Shown piece by piece: positions 51,365 to 58,749 of a stretch of DNA of 64,000 nt (position 1 is the first letter of the stretch; each line of letters opens with the position of its first letter). Where the stretch lies: contig NZ_CP016312.1 of the NCBI RefSeq assembly GCF_001880325.1, forward strand, positions 1,971,183-2,035,182, written 5' to 3'. The notes under the pieces were generated by a model. That model saw only the letters and a program-made list of their open reading frames with translations. It did no database searches and was not told the DNA's origin. Position numbers and translations under genes: made by a program. Origin of the DNA: Thermus brockianus. GTDB lineage: Bacteria; Deinococcota; Deinococci; Deinococcales; Thermaceae.

Positions 51365-51496
51365 GGGGCGGTGGAATGCCTGTACAGTAGAGCCAAAAGG
51401 TTAGCAATATCAAAGTTTTATATAGGGTGCATAAAGGGATGGAAACACAATGTGAACTAAGAGTACGTGTAGTGTTGTTGAATTCGCTCGTGCCCC
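51365..51496. other. A/T-rich divergent intergenic core
   Basis: About 130 bp between the two divergent promoters, with runs such as ATATCAAAGTTTTATATAGG. No coding frame, repeat or known RNA motif is seen. It may bind regulators or be residue of an insertion. Confidence 0.3.
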
Positions 51497-51526
51497 TTGA
51501 CGCAAAACTTTGCCCCGGCCTAATCT
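51497..51526 (+). promoter_or_regulatory. Promoter of the TPR-fadD operon
   Basis: TTGACG (51497-51502), 18-nt spacer, TAATCT (51521-51526). The ~60-nt leader contains the hairpin GTCGTCTT-CA-GAAGGCGAC (about 51547-51565) and the SD AAGGGGGG. Confidence 0.65.
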
Positions 51527-51593
51527 GGGCGCCAACGCTTGCAGCGGGTCGTCTTCAGAAGGCGACGGAGCGATTTGAAGGGGGGCGGAGCTG

Positions 51594-52412
51594 ATGTTGC
51601 TAAGCCTGCGGAAAGCGATATATGGGATGTTCGTTGGTGTGGTTCTGGTGTCTCAAGTTGCGGTGGGCAATCAGTCTGAACTGCGGGTTATGTCCCCGCC
51701 CGATTTTCCATCTGAGTTGGCCGACCTCGAGGCCTTGCATGACGCTGGACGCTACCGGGAGGCGTACGAGAAGGCGCTACAGCGTAAGGATGCTTGGGGC
51801 TACATTTTGGCTTCCTACAGCGCAACCAATTATGCCCGTTATCAGGCGCAGGAGGCCGAACGCCAAGACTGGTTTAGGCGAGCTGCGGATGCGGCGCGCG
51901 AGGCGATAAAGTTGGCTCCCCAAGAGAAGCGGAGGGCGTCCTTTGAGGTGAGCGCTGAAGCCAAGGCGTACTTCGCCTTAGGGCAGGCGTTGGGAAGGTA
52001 TGTTCAGTACGCAGGGCTCTTCACGCAAGCTCTGCTGGTAAACCAGATACGCTCTGCCTTTAGCAAATCCATAGAACTGGCACCACACTTTCCCGACCCC
52101 TATATCGGCATGGCCTTGTGGCATGCGGAGGGTGTTTCGCGGAACATATGCCTGATTTTTGGATGTCGGCGAGAACAGGTCCGCGTATTCCTTGACAAGG
52201 CGGAGTCTTTGCGAAGCAACTCCAAACGGGTCATTCTCGGTTATGTAGACGGAGGGTACGCTAACTTGCTGATAGGGGATTTCCAGGAATCCGATCGCGG
52301 ATTAAAAACTGCGCTAGCAACCCCGGCCAACACCGCCGAGGATCACTACGAGCATGAGCGAGCCAGGAGGTTGTTGCAGGAACTGGACCGCAAGAGGGGG
52401 GCAGGAAAATGA
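51594..52412 (+). CDS. Secreted TPR-like protein of the fatty-acid operon
   Basis: 272 residues. An N-terminal signal peptide (LRKAIYGMFVGVVLVSQVAVG) is followed by helical repeats resembling tetratricopeptides (LADLEALHDAGRYREAYEKALQ; AADAAREAIKLAPQEK; IRSAFSKSIELAPHFPDPYIGMALWHAEG). A CLIFGC pair of cysteines could form a disulfide. Likely periplasmic and scaffold-like. The stop overlaps the fadD start (4 nt), so it is tied to acyl-CoA synthesis; its specific role is unknown. Confidence 0.75.
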   Translation: MLLSLRKAIYGMFVGVVLVSQVAVGNQSELRVMSPPDFPSELADLEALHDAGRYREAYEKALQRKDAWGYILASYSATNYARYQAQEAERQDWFRRAADAAREAIKLAPQEKRRASFEVSAEAKAYFALGQALGRYVQYAGLFTQALLVNQIRSAFSKSIELAPHFPDPYIGMALWHAEGVSRNICLIFGCRREQVRVFLDKAESLRSNSKRVILGYVDGGYANLLIGDFQESDRGLKTALATPANTAEDHYEHERARRLLQELDRKRGAGK

Positions 52413-54115
52413 CCCGTGCGCAAGAAAAGCCCTGGCTAAAGTTCTACGACCCGGGAGTACCATGGCAGCTTGAGTACCCTGAGGTTCCTTTGTATGCCCT
52501 CTTGGAGGAGTCGGCTCGTAAGTGGCATTCAAAAGAGGCCCTTTTCTTTTACGGGACGAGGGTGACGTATGGCGAGCTTCTTGCCTTGGCGCAGAGGCTT
52601 GCGGCAAATTTGCAGCACTTGGGTCTTCAGAAGGGGGACCGGGTAGCATTGATGCTGCCCAATACGCCCCAGTATGTGATGGCCTACTACGGGGTGTTGA
52701 TGGCAGGAGGGGTTGTCGTCAACATGAGCCCCCTCTATACATCCCGGGAGATGCGGGCGATCCTTGAGGATACAGAAGCTCGCTTCCTCATCATGATAGA
52801 CTTCGCCTTTCCCCGCTACCTGGAAATTGAGGCGGAAACCCCTGTAGAGGTGGTGTTCACGGCGGGAATTCAGGATTATCTTCCTCCTCCGCTAAACGTG
52901 TTGTACTTGGCAAAGGCCAAACAGGAAGGGATCTGGCAGGAGCTACCGGAACATCCTAAGCGGAAGGATTTCAGTGCTCTTTTACAGGAAGGCAAACCCG
53001 CTCCGGTTGAGGTGGCCCCCGATGATCTGGCGCTTTTGCAATATACGGGGGGTACTACGGGATCGCCCAAAGGGGCCATGCTCACCCACAGAAATTTAGT
53101 GGCGAACGTATACCAGGTATGGTCGTGGATGGAGGCGGGGCGTCTTAGGCAGGATAAGCTCCGCCTCGAGGAGGGCAACGAGGTGGGGCTATGCGCGGTG
53201 CCCTTTTTCCATGTGTACGGGATGACAGTAGCCCTAAACCTCGGCATCAAGGGAGGGGGGAAGCTTATTCTCGTACCCCGGCCCGAACCGAGGGAGCTTG
53301 TGGACTACGTGGAGGACCATCGGGTGACGCTTTTCCCGGGAGTGCCCACGATGTATGTGGGTTTTCTTCAGGTGCCTAACCTTGCGAAGCGCGATGTGTC
53401 CTCCCTAAAGTTCTGCCTCTCTGGGGCTGCCCCCCTTCCTGTTGAGGTGGCCAAGCACTTTGAAGAGGTTACAGGGGCCAAGCTAGTGGAGGGGTATGGT
53501 TTGACGGAGGCAAGCCCCGTTACGCACGCCAATCCCCTTTTTGGGAAACGAAAGGTGGGTTCCATCGGCTTGCCTCTACCTGGGGTGGAAGCCAAGGTGG
53601 TGGACGCGGAGGGGAGGGAGTTGCCCCCTGGGGAAGTGGGCGAACTGGTGGTTCGCGGTCCAAACGTCATGAAAGGCTATTGGCGGCGCCCCGAAGAAAC
53701 GGCCCAGGTGTTGCGGGATGGGTGGCTTTATACGGGGGATATGGCCCGGATGGACGAAGAGGGTTATTTCTACATCGTAGACCGCAAAAAGGACCTAATC
53801 ATCGCTGGGGGCTACAACATTTATCCCAGGGAAGTGGAGGAAGTCCTCTATATGCACCCGGGTGTCTTGGAGGCTGCGGTTGTGGGGGTGCCTGATCCTT
53901 ACCGGGGGGAAACGGTCAAGGCCTTCGTGGTCTTGAAGCCAGAAGCGCGTGGACAGGTTGGGGAGGAGGATTTGGAAGCATTCTGCCGCAAGCATTTGGC
54001 AGCCTACAAGGTGCCCAGAATATGGGAGTTCCGGGAGGAGTTGCCGAAGAGCTTGGTTGGAAAGGTCCTTCGGCGGGTGTTGCGGGATGAGGCCGGGAGT
54101 GGAGGTGGATCGTGA
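52409..54115 (+). CDS. fadD: Long-chain fatty-acid-CoA ligase
   Basis: 568 residues of the adenylate-forming family: P-loop YTGGTTGSPKGAMLTHRN, EGYGLTEASPVTHANP, YTGDMARMDEEGYFYIVDRKKD (motif III/hinge) and PKSLVGKVLRRVL with the C-terminal catalytic Lys. It activates fatty acids with ATP and CoA for beta-oxidation. The start overlaps the TPR gene; the next gene (a lipoprotein) begins at GTGA across its stop. Chain-length preference is not predictable. Confidence 0.93.
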   Translation: MTRAQEKPWLKFYDPGVPWQLEYPEVPLYALLEESARKWHSKEALFFYGTRVTYGELLALAQRLAANLQHLGLQKGDRVALMLPNTPQYVMAYYGVLMAGGVVVNMSPLYTSREMRAILEDTEARFLIMIDFAFPRYLEIEAETPVEVVFTAGIQDYLPPPLNVLYLAKAKQEGIWQELPEHPKRKDFSALLQEGKPAPVEVAPDDLALLQYTGGTTGSPKGAMLTHRNLVANVYQVWSWMEAGRLRQDKLRLEEGNEVGLCAVPFFHVYGMTVALNLGIKGGGKLILVPRPEPRELVDYVEDHRVTLFPGVPTMYVGFLQVPNLAKRDVSSLKFCLSGAAPLPVEVAKHFEEVTGAKLVEGYGLTEASPVTHANPLFGKRKVGSIGLPLPGVEAKVVDAEGRELPPGEVGELVVRGPNVMKGYWRRPEETAQVLRDGWLYTGDMARMDEEGYFYIVDRKKDLIIAGGYNIYPREVEEVLYMHPGVLEAAVVGVPDPYRGETVKAFVVLKPEARGQVGEEDLEAFCRKHLAAYKVPRIWEFREELPKSLVGKVLRRVLRDEAGSGGGS

Positions 54116-55371
54116 GGGGGTGGCGTGCTTACGTTTGGGTGCTTTTGGGTGTGTTGCTGGGAGCGTGTGGCCTTCCGAGCCCCGAGCAGGCTAGGAGGAA
54201 CTTAGCCCCCGAAACCCCACTTACGCCAGAGTACCGGGATATTCCTCTGGCGAGGATTCAGCTAGACGTTTGGGATCTCTACGATCTTCTTTTTGGTGAA
54301 AGCCCTAACGTGCGCCTGTTTACGGTAAGCGGGGATCAGGCAAGGGGCCGTATCCAGCAAGGGGATATGGGCTTGGAGATTGGTGTTCCCAATTTTGACT
54401 TGGGGTTTTTCGTTTCCGCGCTAGAGCTTAATCGGGAAGTTCGGAAGGAGATCACCCTTCCCCGGATTATCGGCGTGAATGCCGCCCTGCAGAGCTTGCT
54501 CCAGCAGGCGCAACTTCCCGAGGCGTATCTTTTCCAAACGCTTACGCTTACCCTGCCTAGGGGGTACGTTCGGGCTAAGGATATCGCTGTGTGTACGCAG
54601 GGAGCCAACAGCCAGTGCACTGGGGATTTGGTGCCGGTTAACGGTGGGAGCACGGAATACCGGTTTGAAACAGGGCAACCGGTGGACGTGGTGGCGGAGG
54701 CGAGCGCTTTGCTCAATGCCTTGGGCGTGGCTGTGTTTTCGGGCGAGGTACGCGTAGACCTTAGGTTGACGCCGTTGGCGGATCTGGGGGACCTCCTGAG
54801 GTATGTTGGACAGGAAGGCTGCAGCGTGTTAGGCTGCAACATTAGGCAAGCCGTTAGCCAGGCGCGGGTGTTGGCCCCCTTCGGAGCTAAATCTTTAAGT
54901 CCTTTTGTTGTTACCACAAAGGCACTCGCTTCGCCATTAGGGGCACTCCCCGGAGGTACTGTGGAAGAGCTCAAGCGGTATACAGAAACACTTGGGCTTA
55001 CCTTGGAGTTGGAATCTGAGCTCCCCACAGAGGTTTTGGGCGTAACCTTGTGGGCTGGAACGGGGAGTGAGCCTCGGTTTGACACGCCTTTGCCGGGGGA
55101 TTTCGTCTATACGGTCTCCGATCCCATACCCGCTCCTCAGGTGGATGCGGATGGGCGTTCACAGGGTGTAGCCCGTAAGACGATTACGGTGGAGTTGCCT
55201 CAGGAGGAAGCCAGGCGGTTCTTGGGGCTTCTGGGTCAAGAGAACGTTCACGTAGCGGCGCGCTTGCGCCTGCAGGGCCCTGCAGGTAGCCAGGGGGTCT
55301 TCCGGTTTAAGGCGCAAGATCAGCTACGCATTTTTGCCAAGGGCACGGCTAGGTTGCGTATCGGGAGGTGA
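54112..55371 (+). CDS. Predicted outer-envelope lipoprotein, unknown function
   Basis: 419 residues from GTG 54112. A signal peptide with lipobox LLGACG (Cys ~20) indicates lipidation. The rest is beta-rich, with two internal cysteine pairs (CTQGANSQC; CSVLGC). No family is recognised with confidence. Its position between fadD and a predicted beta-barrel gene, with 3-nt spacing to the latter, suggests a paired envelope system, perhaps for lipid capture. Codon use is again less G/C-biased than the Thermus norm. Confidence 0.7.
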   Translation: MRGWRAYVWVLLGVLLGACGLPSPEQARRNLAPETPLTPEYRDIPLARIQLDVWDLYDLLFGESPNVRLFTVSGDQARGRIQQGDMGLEIGVPNFDLGFFVSALELNREVRKEITLPRIIGVNAALQSLLQQAQLPEAYLFQTLTLTLPRGYVRAKDIAVCTQGANSQCTGDLVPVNGGSTEYRFETGQPVDVVAEASALLNALGVAVFSGEVRVDLRLTPLADLGDLLRYVGQEGCSVLGCNIRQAVSQARVLAPFGAKSLSPFVVTTKALASPLGALPGGTVEELKRYTETLGLTLELESELPTEVLGVTLWAGTGSEPRFDTPLPGDFVYTVSDPIPAPQVDADGRSQGVARKTITVELPQEEARRFLGLLGQENVHVAARLRLQGPAGSQGVFRFKAQDQLRIFAKGTARLRIGR

Positions 55372-55374
55372 GGG

Positions 55375-56592
55375 ATGCGTGGCGTTGTCTTGGTTGCGGG
55401 TGTTTGCTTGGTCTTAGGGTGGGGAGCCCTTGGTCAGCCTGCTTTGTACCCGGAAGGTCCCCAGGCGCTACCCTTGGAGGGAGGCCTGGAGATCGCCCTT
55501 CCGAACGTAGGGTTGGAGGTGGACAACAATACCCTGACCCTTGCCGACTTAATTAACGTAGGTGCCCTGTTGCGTGACCCCCAACCCACGGATATCCTCC
55601 TCTTGGCAGCTAAGGTGCCCAGGGGTACGGACTCGGTGGCGACGTTGCGTGGCCTGGGCCAGGTGTTTGCTGTGGCCTGGCCTTTTGGGGTAGACCCCTT
55701 AACGGGTTCCGCGGCCTTTACCTTGGGACTTTCCTACGGGATTGAAGCTCGAGGTCGGCTTAACATTGGCAAAGATTTAGTATCCCTGGCGCAGGATGGA
55801 GCGCAACCGGGTGATGTGCTCGTTTTGGACGGCACCAAGGGCACAGGAGCGGTATTTGATCGGCTGACGCTTCAGGCGGCATTGCCACTCTTGGATGGGC
55901 TGGTTGTGGCCGGTGCAGAACTATCGGTGCTTTACGCCCGTTTCCTAGCCCATGCTGGTCTGGGAGGTAGTCTTTACTACGATGCCAATGGTTACGATGG
56001 GGGTGTAAGCCTCGAGGCGGTGGAGGGTGGTGGGGGGTTTGGGTATCAGCTCGGTTTTGGCGTACAGACCCGTCTGCCTACCCTAGGGGCAGGAATTCGC
56101 TTCCGGGTTTTGGGTCAACTCAGCTATACTGGGGACCGTAGAACGGTAAGCGTGCAGGCCACCGATGCGGCGGCTTTGGACATTGTGGAATGCCTTCGCA
56201 ATGGCACAGGCAATACTCAGGTGAGTTGCGTTTCGCAAACAACCCAGATGGCTGGGTCATTGCCTTTGCCCACAGAAATAGATGCCTATGCGTATTATCC
56301 CATTTTCCTGGGACAGGGTGAGCCGTTATTCCTTCTGGCTCGGGCGCGTGGGGTATTTGGGGGCTTTCTGGACGAAGGGTGGCGTTTAGGTGTGGGCGCC
56401 TCGTACCGGTTGTTCACCCAGGTGCCCTTGGGGGTGGAGCTAGGAATTGGGGGTCCTTCGGGCTTCTCGGTCGGTTTTAGGGTGGGGTTGGAGTTGCCAG
56501 GAGCAGAGCTCCGTTTCGGTCTGGCGCAACGGGGGGGCTTCCTGCTGGGCGCGAAGGGTGCGGAGTTCCGGCTTGCGGCGGTGTTGAAGTAG
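55375..56592 (+). CDS. Predicted outer-membrane beta-barrel protein
   Basis: 405 residues. A signal peptide (VVLVAGVCLVLGWGALGQ) is followed by alternating amphipathic strands rich in Gly and aromatic residues (FTLGLSYGIEARGRL; GYQLGFGVQTRLPTLGAGIRFRVLGQLSY; WRLGVGASYRLFTQVPLGVELGIG; GVGFRVGLEL-like). It ends with strand-like FLLGAKGAEFRLAAVLK. This is barrel-like, and in a fatty-acid operon it could be a FadL-like uptake channel, though no FadL sequence signature is seen. Alternative: a structural envelope protein. Confidence 0.65.
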   Translation: MRGVVLVAGVCLVLGWGALGQPALYPEGPQALPLEGGLEIALPNVGLEVDNNTLTLADLINVGALLRDPQPTDILLLAAKVPRGTDSVATLRGLGQVFAVAWPFGVDPLTGSAAFTLGLSYGIEARGRLNIGKDLVSLAQDGAQPGDVLVLDGTKGTGAVFDRLTLQAALPLLDGLVVAGAELSVLYARFLAHAGLGGSLYYDANGYDGGVSLEAVEGGGGFGYQLGFGVQTRLPTLGAGIRFRVLGQLSYTGDRRTVSVQATDAAALDIVECLRNGTGNTQVSCVSQTTQMAGSLPLPTEIDAYAYYPIFLGQGEPLFLLARARGVFGGFLDEGWRLGVGASYRLFTQVPLGVELGIGGPSGFSVGFRVGLELPGAELRFGLAQRGGFLLGAKGAEFRLAAVLK

Positions 56593-56603
56593 GGGGGATT
56601 ACC

Positions 56604-58304
56604 ATGGTGGACTCGGTGCGACGGTACCGCTTATCGGAGGAGGAGCGCAGGCGGCTGAAGCGGGAACTAGAGGCTAAGGCGAAGGCGATTACGCCTCGAG
56701 CCCGCATGCGAACCGTGGTAAGCACCATGGCCCGCTATGGATTGTCCCAGCTCCTTGCAGGGGGGCTACCGCGGTCTGAGGAAGGGTGGCGGGCACTGGG
56801 GCGTAGGGTAAAGCAGGCCTTTCAGGAGCTTGGCCCCACGTACATCAAGTTGGGACAAGTGTTGGTTACCCGGCAGGAGCTCTTTCCCGACCCATTTACG
56901 GACGAGCTTAAAACTCTCCTAGACGAGGTTCCTCCCATGCCCTTTCCCTACATTGCTTTGGTTTTGGAGGAGGAGCTCCCCGAGGGATTGGAGACGTTTA
57001 ACTGGATTGATCCTCAACCCCTTGCATCGGCTTCTGTGGCTCAGGTGTATCGGGCGGAGTTGCGGGATGGCCGTGCGTGTGCGGTTAAGGTGGTACGCCC
57101 ATTGGTGGACCTTTTGTTCCAAACCGACATTGGCGTGATAAAGCGCATCGCCTCCCGGGTTCAACGGCTTTTGCCTCCCCCCATCGCTGCTTCTTTGGAT
57201 TTGCCCGGTATATTGGAAGATTACTATTCTAGCGCCCTGTCAGAGTTGGACATGCGTCTTGAAGCGCGCAACACCGAAGAGGGGCGCCGAATGGCGGAAG
57301 AGTTTGCCACCCTGGCTGTACCGGAAGTGTACCTGGCCACCCAACGGGTGCTCGTAATGGAGTTTGTAGACGGGTGGAACTTAAAGGATTTTCCGGTAGA
57401 TTTCTTTACTTTTGAAGAGCGTCTTGAGATCATGTTGGATTTAGCCCACATTTACATAAAAACCTTCCTTGAGGGCTTGTATCACGCCGATCCCCATGGC
57501 GGGAACCTGATGATTCACCGGCATAACCGCAAGTGCTACATCATTGACTGGGGAATGATGGGTCGCATGGATGCTACGCATATAGAGGCGATTTTTCGTA
57601 CGTTGCTTCATGTGCGGTCGGGTCAAGCGAAAGACGCTGCCGAAACGATCATGGAGGTTTACGAACCCACCGCCTTTACGGATCGGGGGAGGCTGCGGGA
57701 TCAGCTTCGGGCTTTGGGAATCCATTACGTCAACACGGAGCAGGGAAGTTTGCGAAATTGGGGTGATTTTCTGATTCGGTCTATAAAAATTGCCTTTCAA
57801 AATCACTGCCGCATCCCTTCGGGTCTTGCCTTGTGGGCGAAAGGATGGTCTGCGGCAGAAGGTACGGCGCGCTGGCTTTGCCCGGAGATTAGCTTCCACC
57901 ATGTGGTGGAGTCTGCGGACATACGGATTATAGAGAGCTGGCTTAAGCGTCGGTTCAATTATCGCACCAATGCGAGCTTTTTGGCAGAAGGATTGGAATT
58001 TTTAGCTACGTTTCCCCGAAGGGTTAAGGAGGTTCTGGAAAACTTAGCCTGGAATGAGTTTAGGTTAGTTCTTGAGGGGCGGCTAGCCCACGATCAAGAG
58101 CGTCTGATGTCCCGGTTGGTTAACCGGCTCTCGCTGGGTATGTTGGCGAGCGGTCTCTTTCTCGGGGGGTCCATTCTCCTGGCATTTGGTGGGGATTCTC
58201 CCCATGACCCCTTCATTATGCGGCTTGCAGGGCAGGTGGGGCTTTGGGGCGGCCTGATCCTTTCGGGGTACCTGGCGTATAGGGTTGTGCGGCAGCGCAT
58301 TTAG
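56604..58304 (+). CDS. UbiB/ABC1 (AarF) family atypical kinase-like protein
   Basis: 566 residues. Family motifs: GPTYIKLGQVLVTRQELFP (KxGQ), LASASVAQVYRAELRDG (Ala-rich loop), CAVKVV (Lys), MEFVDGW, LYHADPHGGNLMIHR and YIIDWGMMG (DFG position is DWG). Two C-terminal membrane helices (LSLGMLASGLFLGGSILLAFGG; LAGQVGLWGGLILSGYLAYRVV) anchor it. UbiB proteins support quinone and lipid metabolism through ATPase-like activity. Thermus has menaquinone, not ubiquinone, so in this operon a lipid-extraction or transport role is attractive, but inferred. Confidence 0.85.
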   Translation: MVDSVRRYRLSEEERRRLKRELEAKAKAITPRARMRTVVSTMARYGLSQLLAGGLPRSEEGWRALGRRVKQAFQELGPTYIKLGQVLVTRQELFPDPFTDELKTLLDEVPPMPFPYIALVLEEELPEGLETFNWIDPQPLASASVAQVYRAELRDGRACAVKVVRPLVDLLFQTDIGVIKRIASRVQRLLPPPIAASLDLPGILEDYYSSALSELDMRLEARNTEEGRRMAEEFATLAVPEVYLATQRVLVMEFVDGWNLKDFPVDFFTFEERLEIMLDLAHIYIKTFLEGLYHADPHGGNLMIHRHNRKCYIIDWGMMGRMDATHIEAIFRTLLHVRSGQAKDAAETIMEVYEPTAFTDRGRLRDQLRALGIHYVNTEQGSLRNWGDFLIRSIKIAFQNHCRIPSGLALWAKGWSAAEGTARWLCPEISFHHVVESADIRIIESWLKRRFNYRTNASFLAEGLEFLATFPRRVKEVLENLAWNEFRLVLEGRLAHDQERLMSRLVNRLSLGMLASGLFLGGSILLAFGGDSPHDPFIMRLAGQVGLWGGLILSGYLAYRVVRQRI

Positions 58305-58314
58305 GGGGTATTGA

Positions 58315-58665
58315 ATGGAGAAGAGCGATTTGAGCCTCGAGGAACGCATACGCGCCTTTTACAAACAAAGCGGTGGGCCGCTGAACCCCAGGATTCCGGA
58401 ACTCATAGAGCGGCATCTCCTTTACGGAAAGGATCACGGTCCCCCTGGACGCCGGGAGACGTTAGCGGATGCCATCATGCGTTGGCTGATGGAGGATCCC
58501 AGTATGCGCCTGGTGGCGGAGTGGTACATGCGCCGGCAGATGCGGCAGAACTCGTTGGAAAAGCGGTTAGGACAAGTAGAGAAGGAGTTGGGAGCGTTGC
58601 GTGAGGAGGTACGGGAGCTAAGGCGTGCGTTTCTGGAGCTCTGTAAGGAGCGATCGGGCAAGTGA
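58315..58665 (+). CDS. Small hypothetical protein with C-terminal coiled coil
   Basis: 116 residues; not recognised. The N-terminal half is helical and charged (SLEERIRAFYKQSGGPLNPRIPELIERHLLYG). The C-terminal ~45 residues (NSLEKRLGQVEKELGALREEVRELRRAFLELC) form a clear heptad coiled coil, suggesting oligomerisation. It lies 10 nt after the UbiB-family gene and before the fadN promoter. A regulatory or scaffolding role in the locus is a guess. Confidence 0.7.
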   Translation: MEKSDLSLEERIRAFYKQSGGPLNPRIPELIERHLLYGKDHGPPGRRETLADAIMRWLMEDPSMRLVAEWYMRRQMRQNSLEKRLGQVEKELGALREEVRELRRAFLELCKERSGK

Positions 58666-58690
58666 GGAGCGGTAGGGAGTAGGATACATC

Positions 58691-58738
58691 TTGACGGCGG
58701 GTACCTTTGGCATTAAACTTTGACCGAGTATAAGTTTA
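58691..58738 (+). promoter_or_regulatory. fadN promoter with palindromic candidate operator
   Basis: TTGACG (58691-58696), 17-nt spacer, TAAACT (58714-58719). A perfect 7-bp inverted repeat, TAAACTT (58714-58720) and AAGTTTA (58732-58738) with an 11-nt centre, covers the -10 and start site. Inside it, TTGACCGAGTATAAG (58720-58734) resembles the site at the SCP2 operon promoter. Confidence 0.75.
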
Positions 58739-58749
58739 GGGAGGATAAG

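Noticed and set aside
58720..58749. TTG start for FadN
   Set aside because: It lies in the predicted operator at the transcription start; ATG 58750 has a strong SD and the usual N-terminus.
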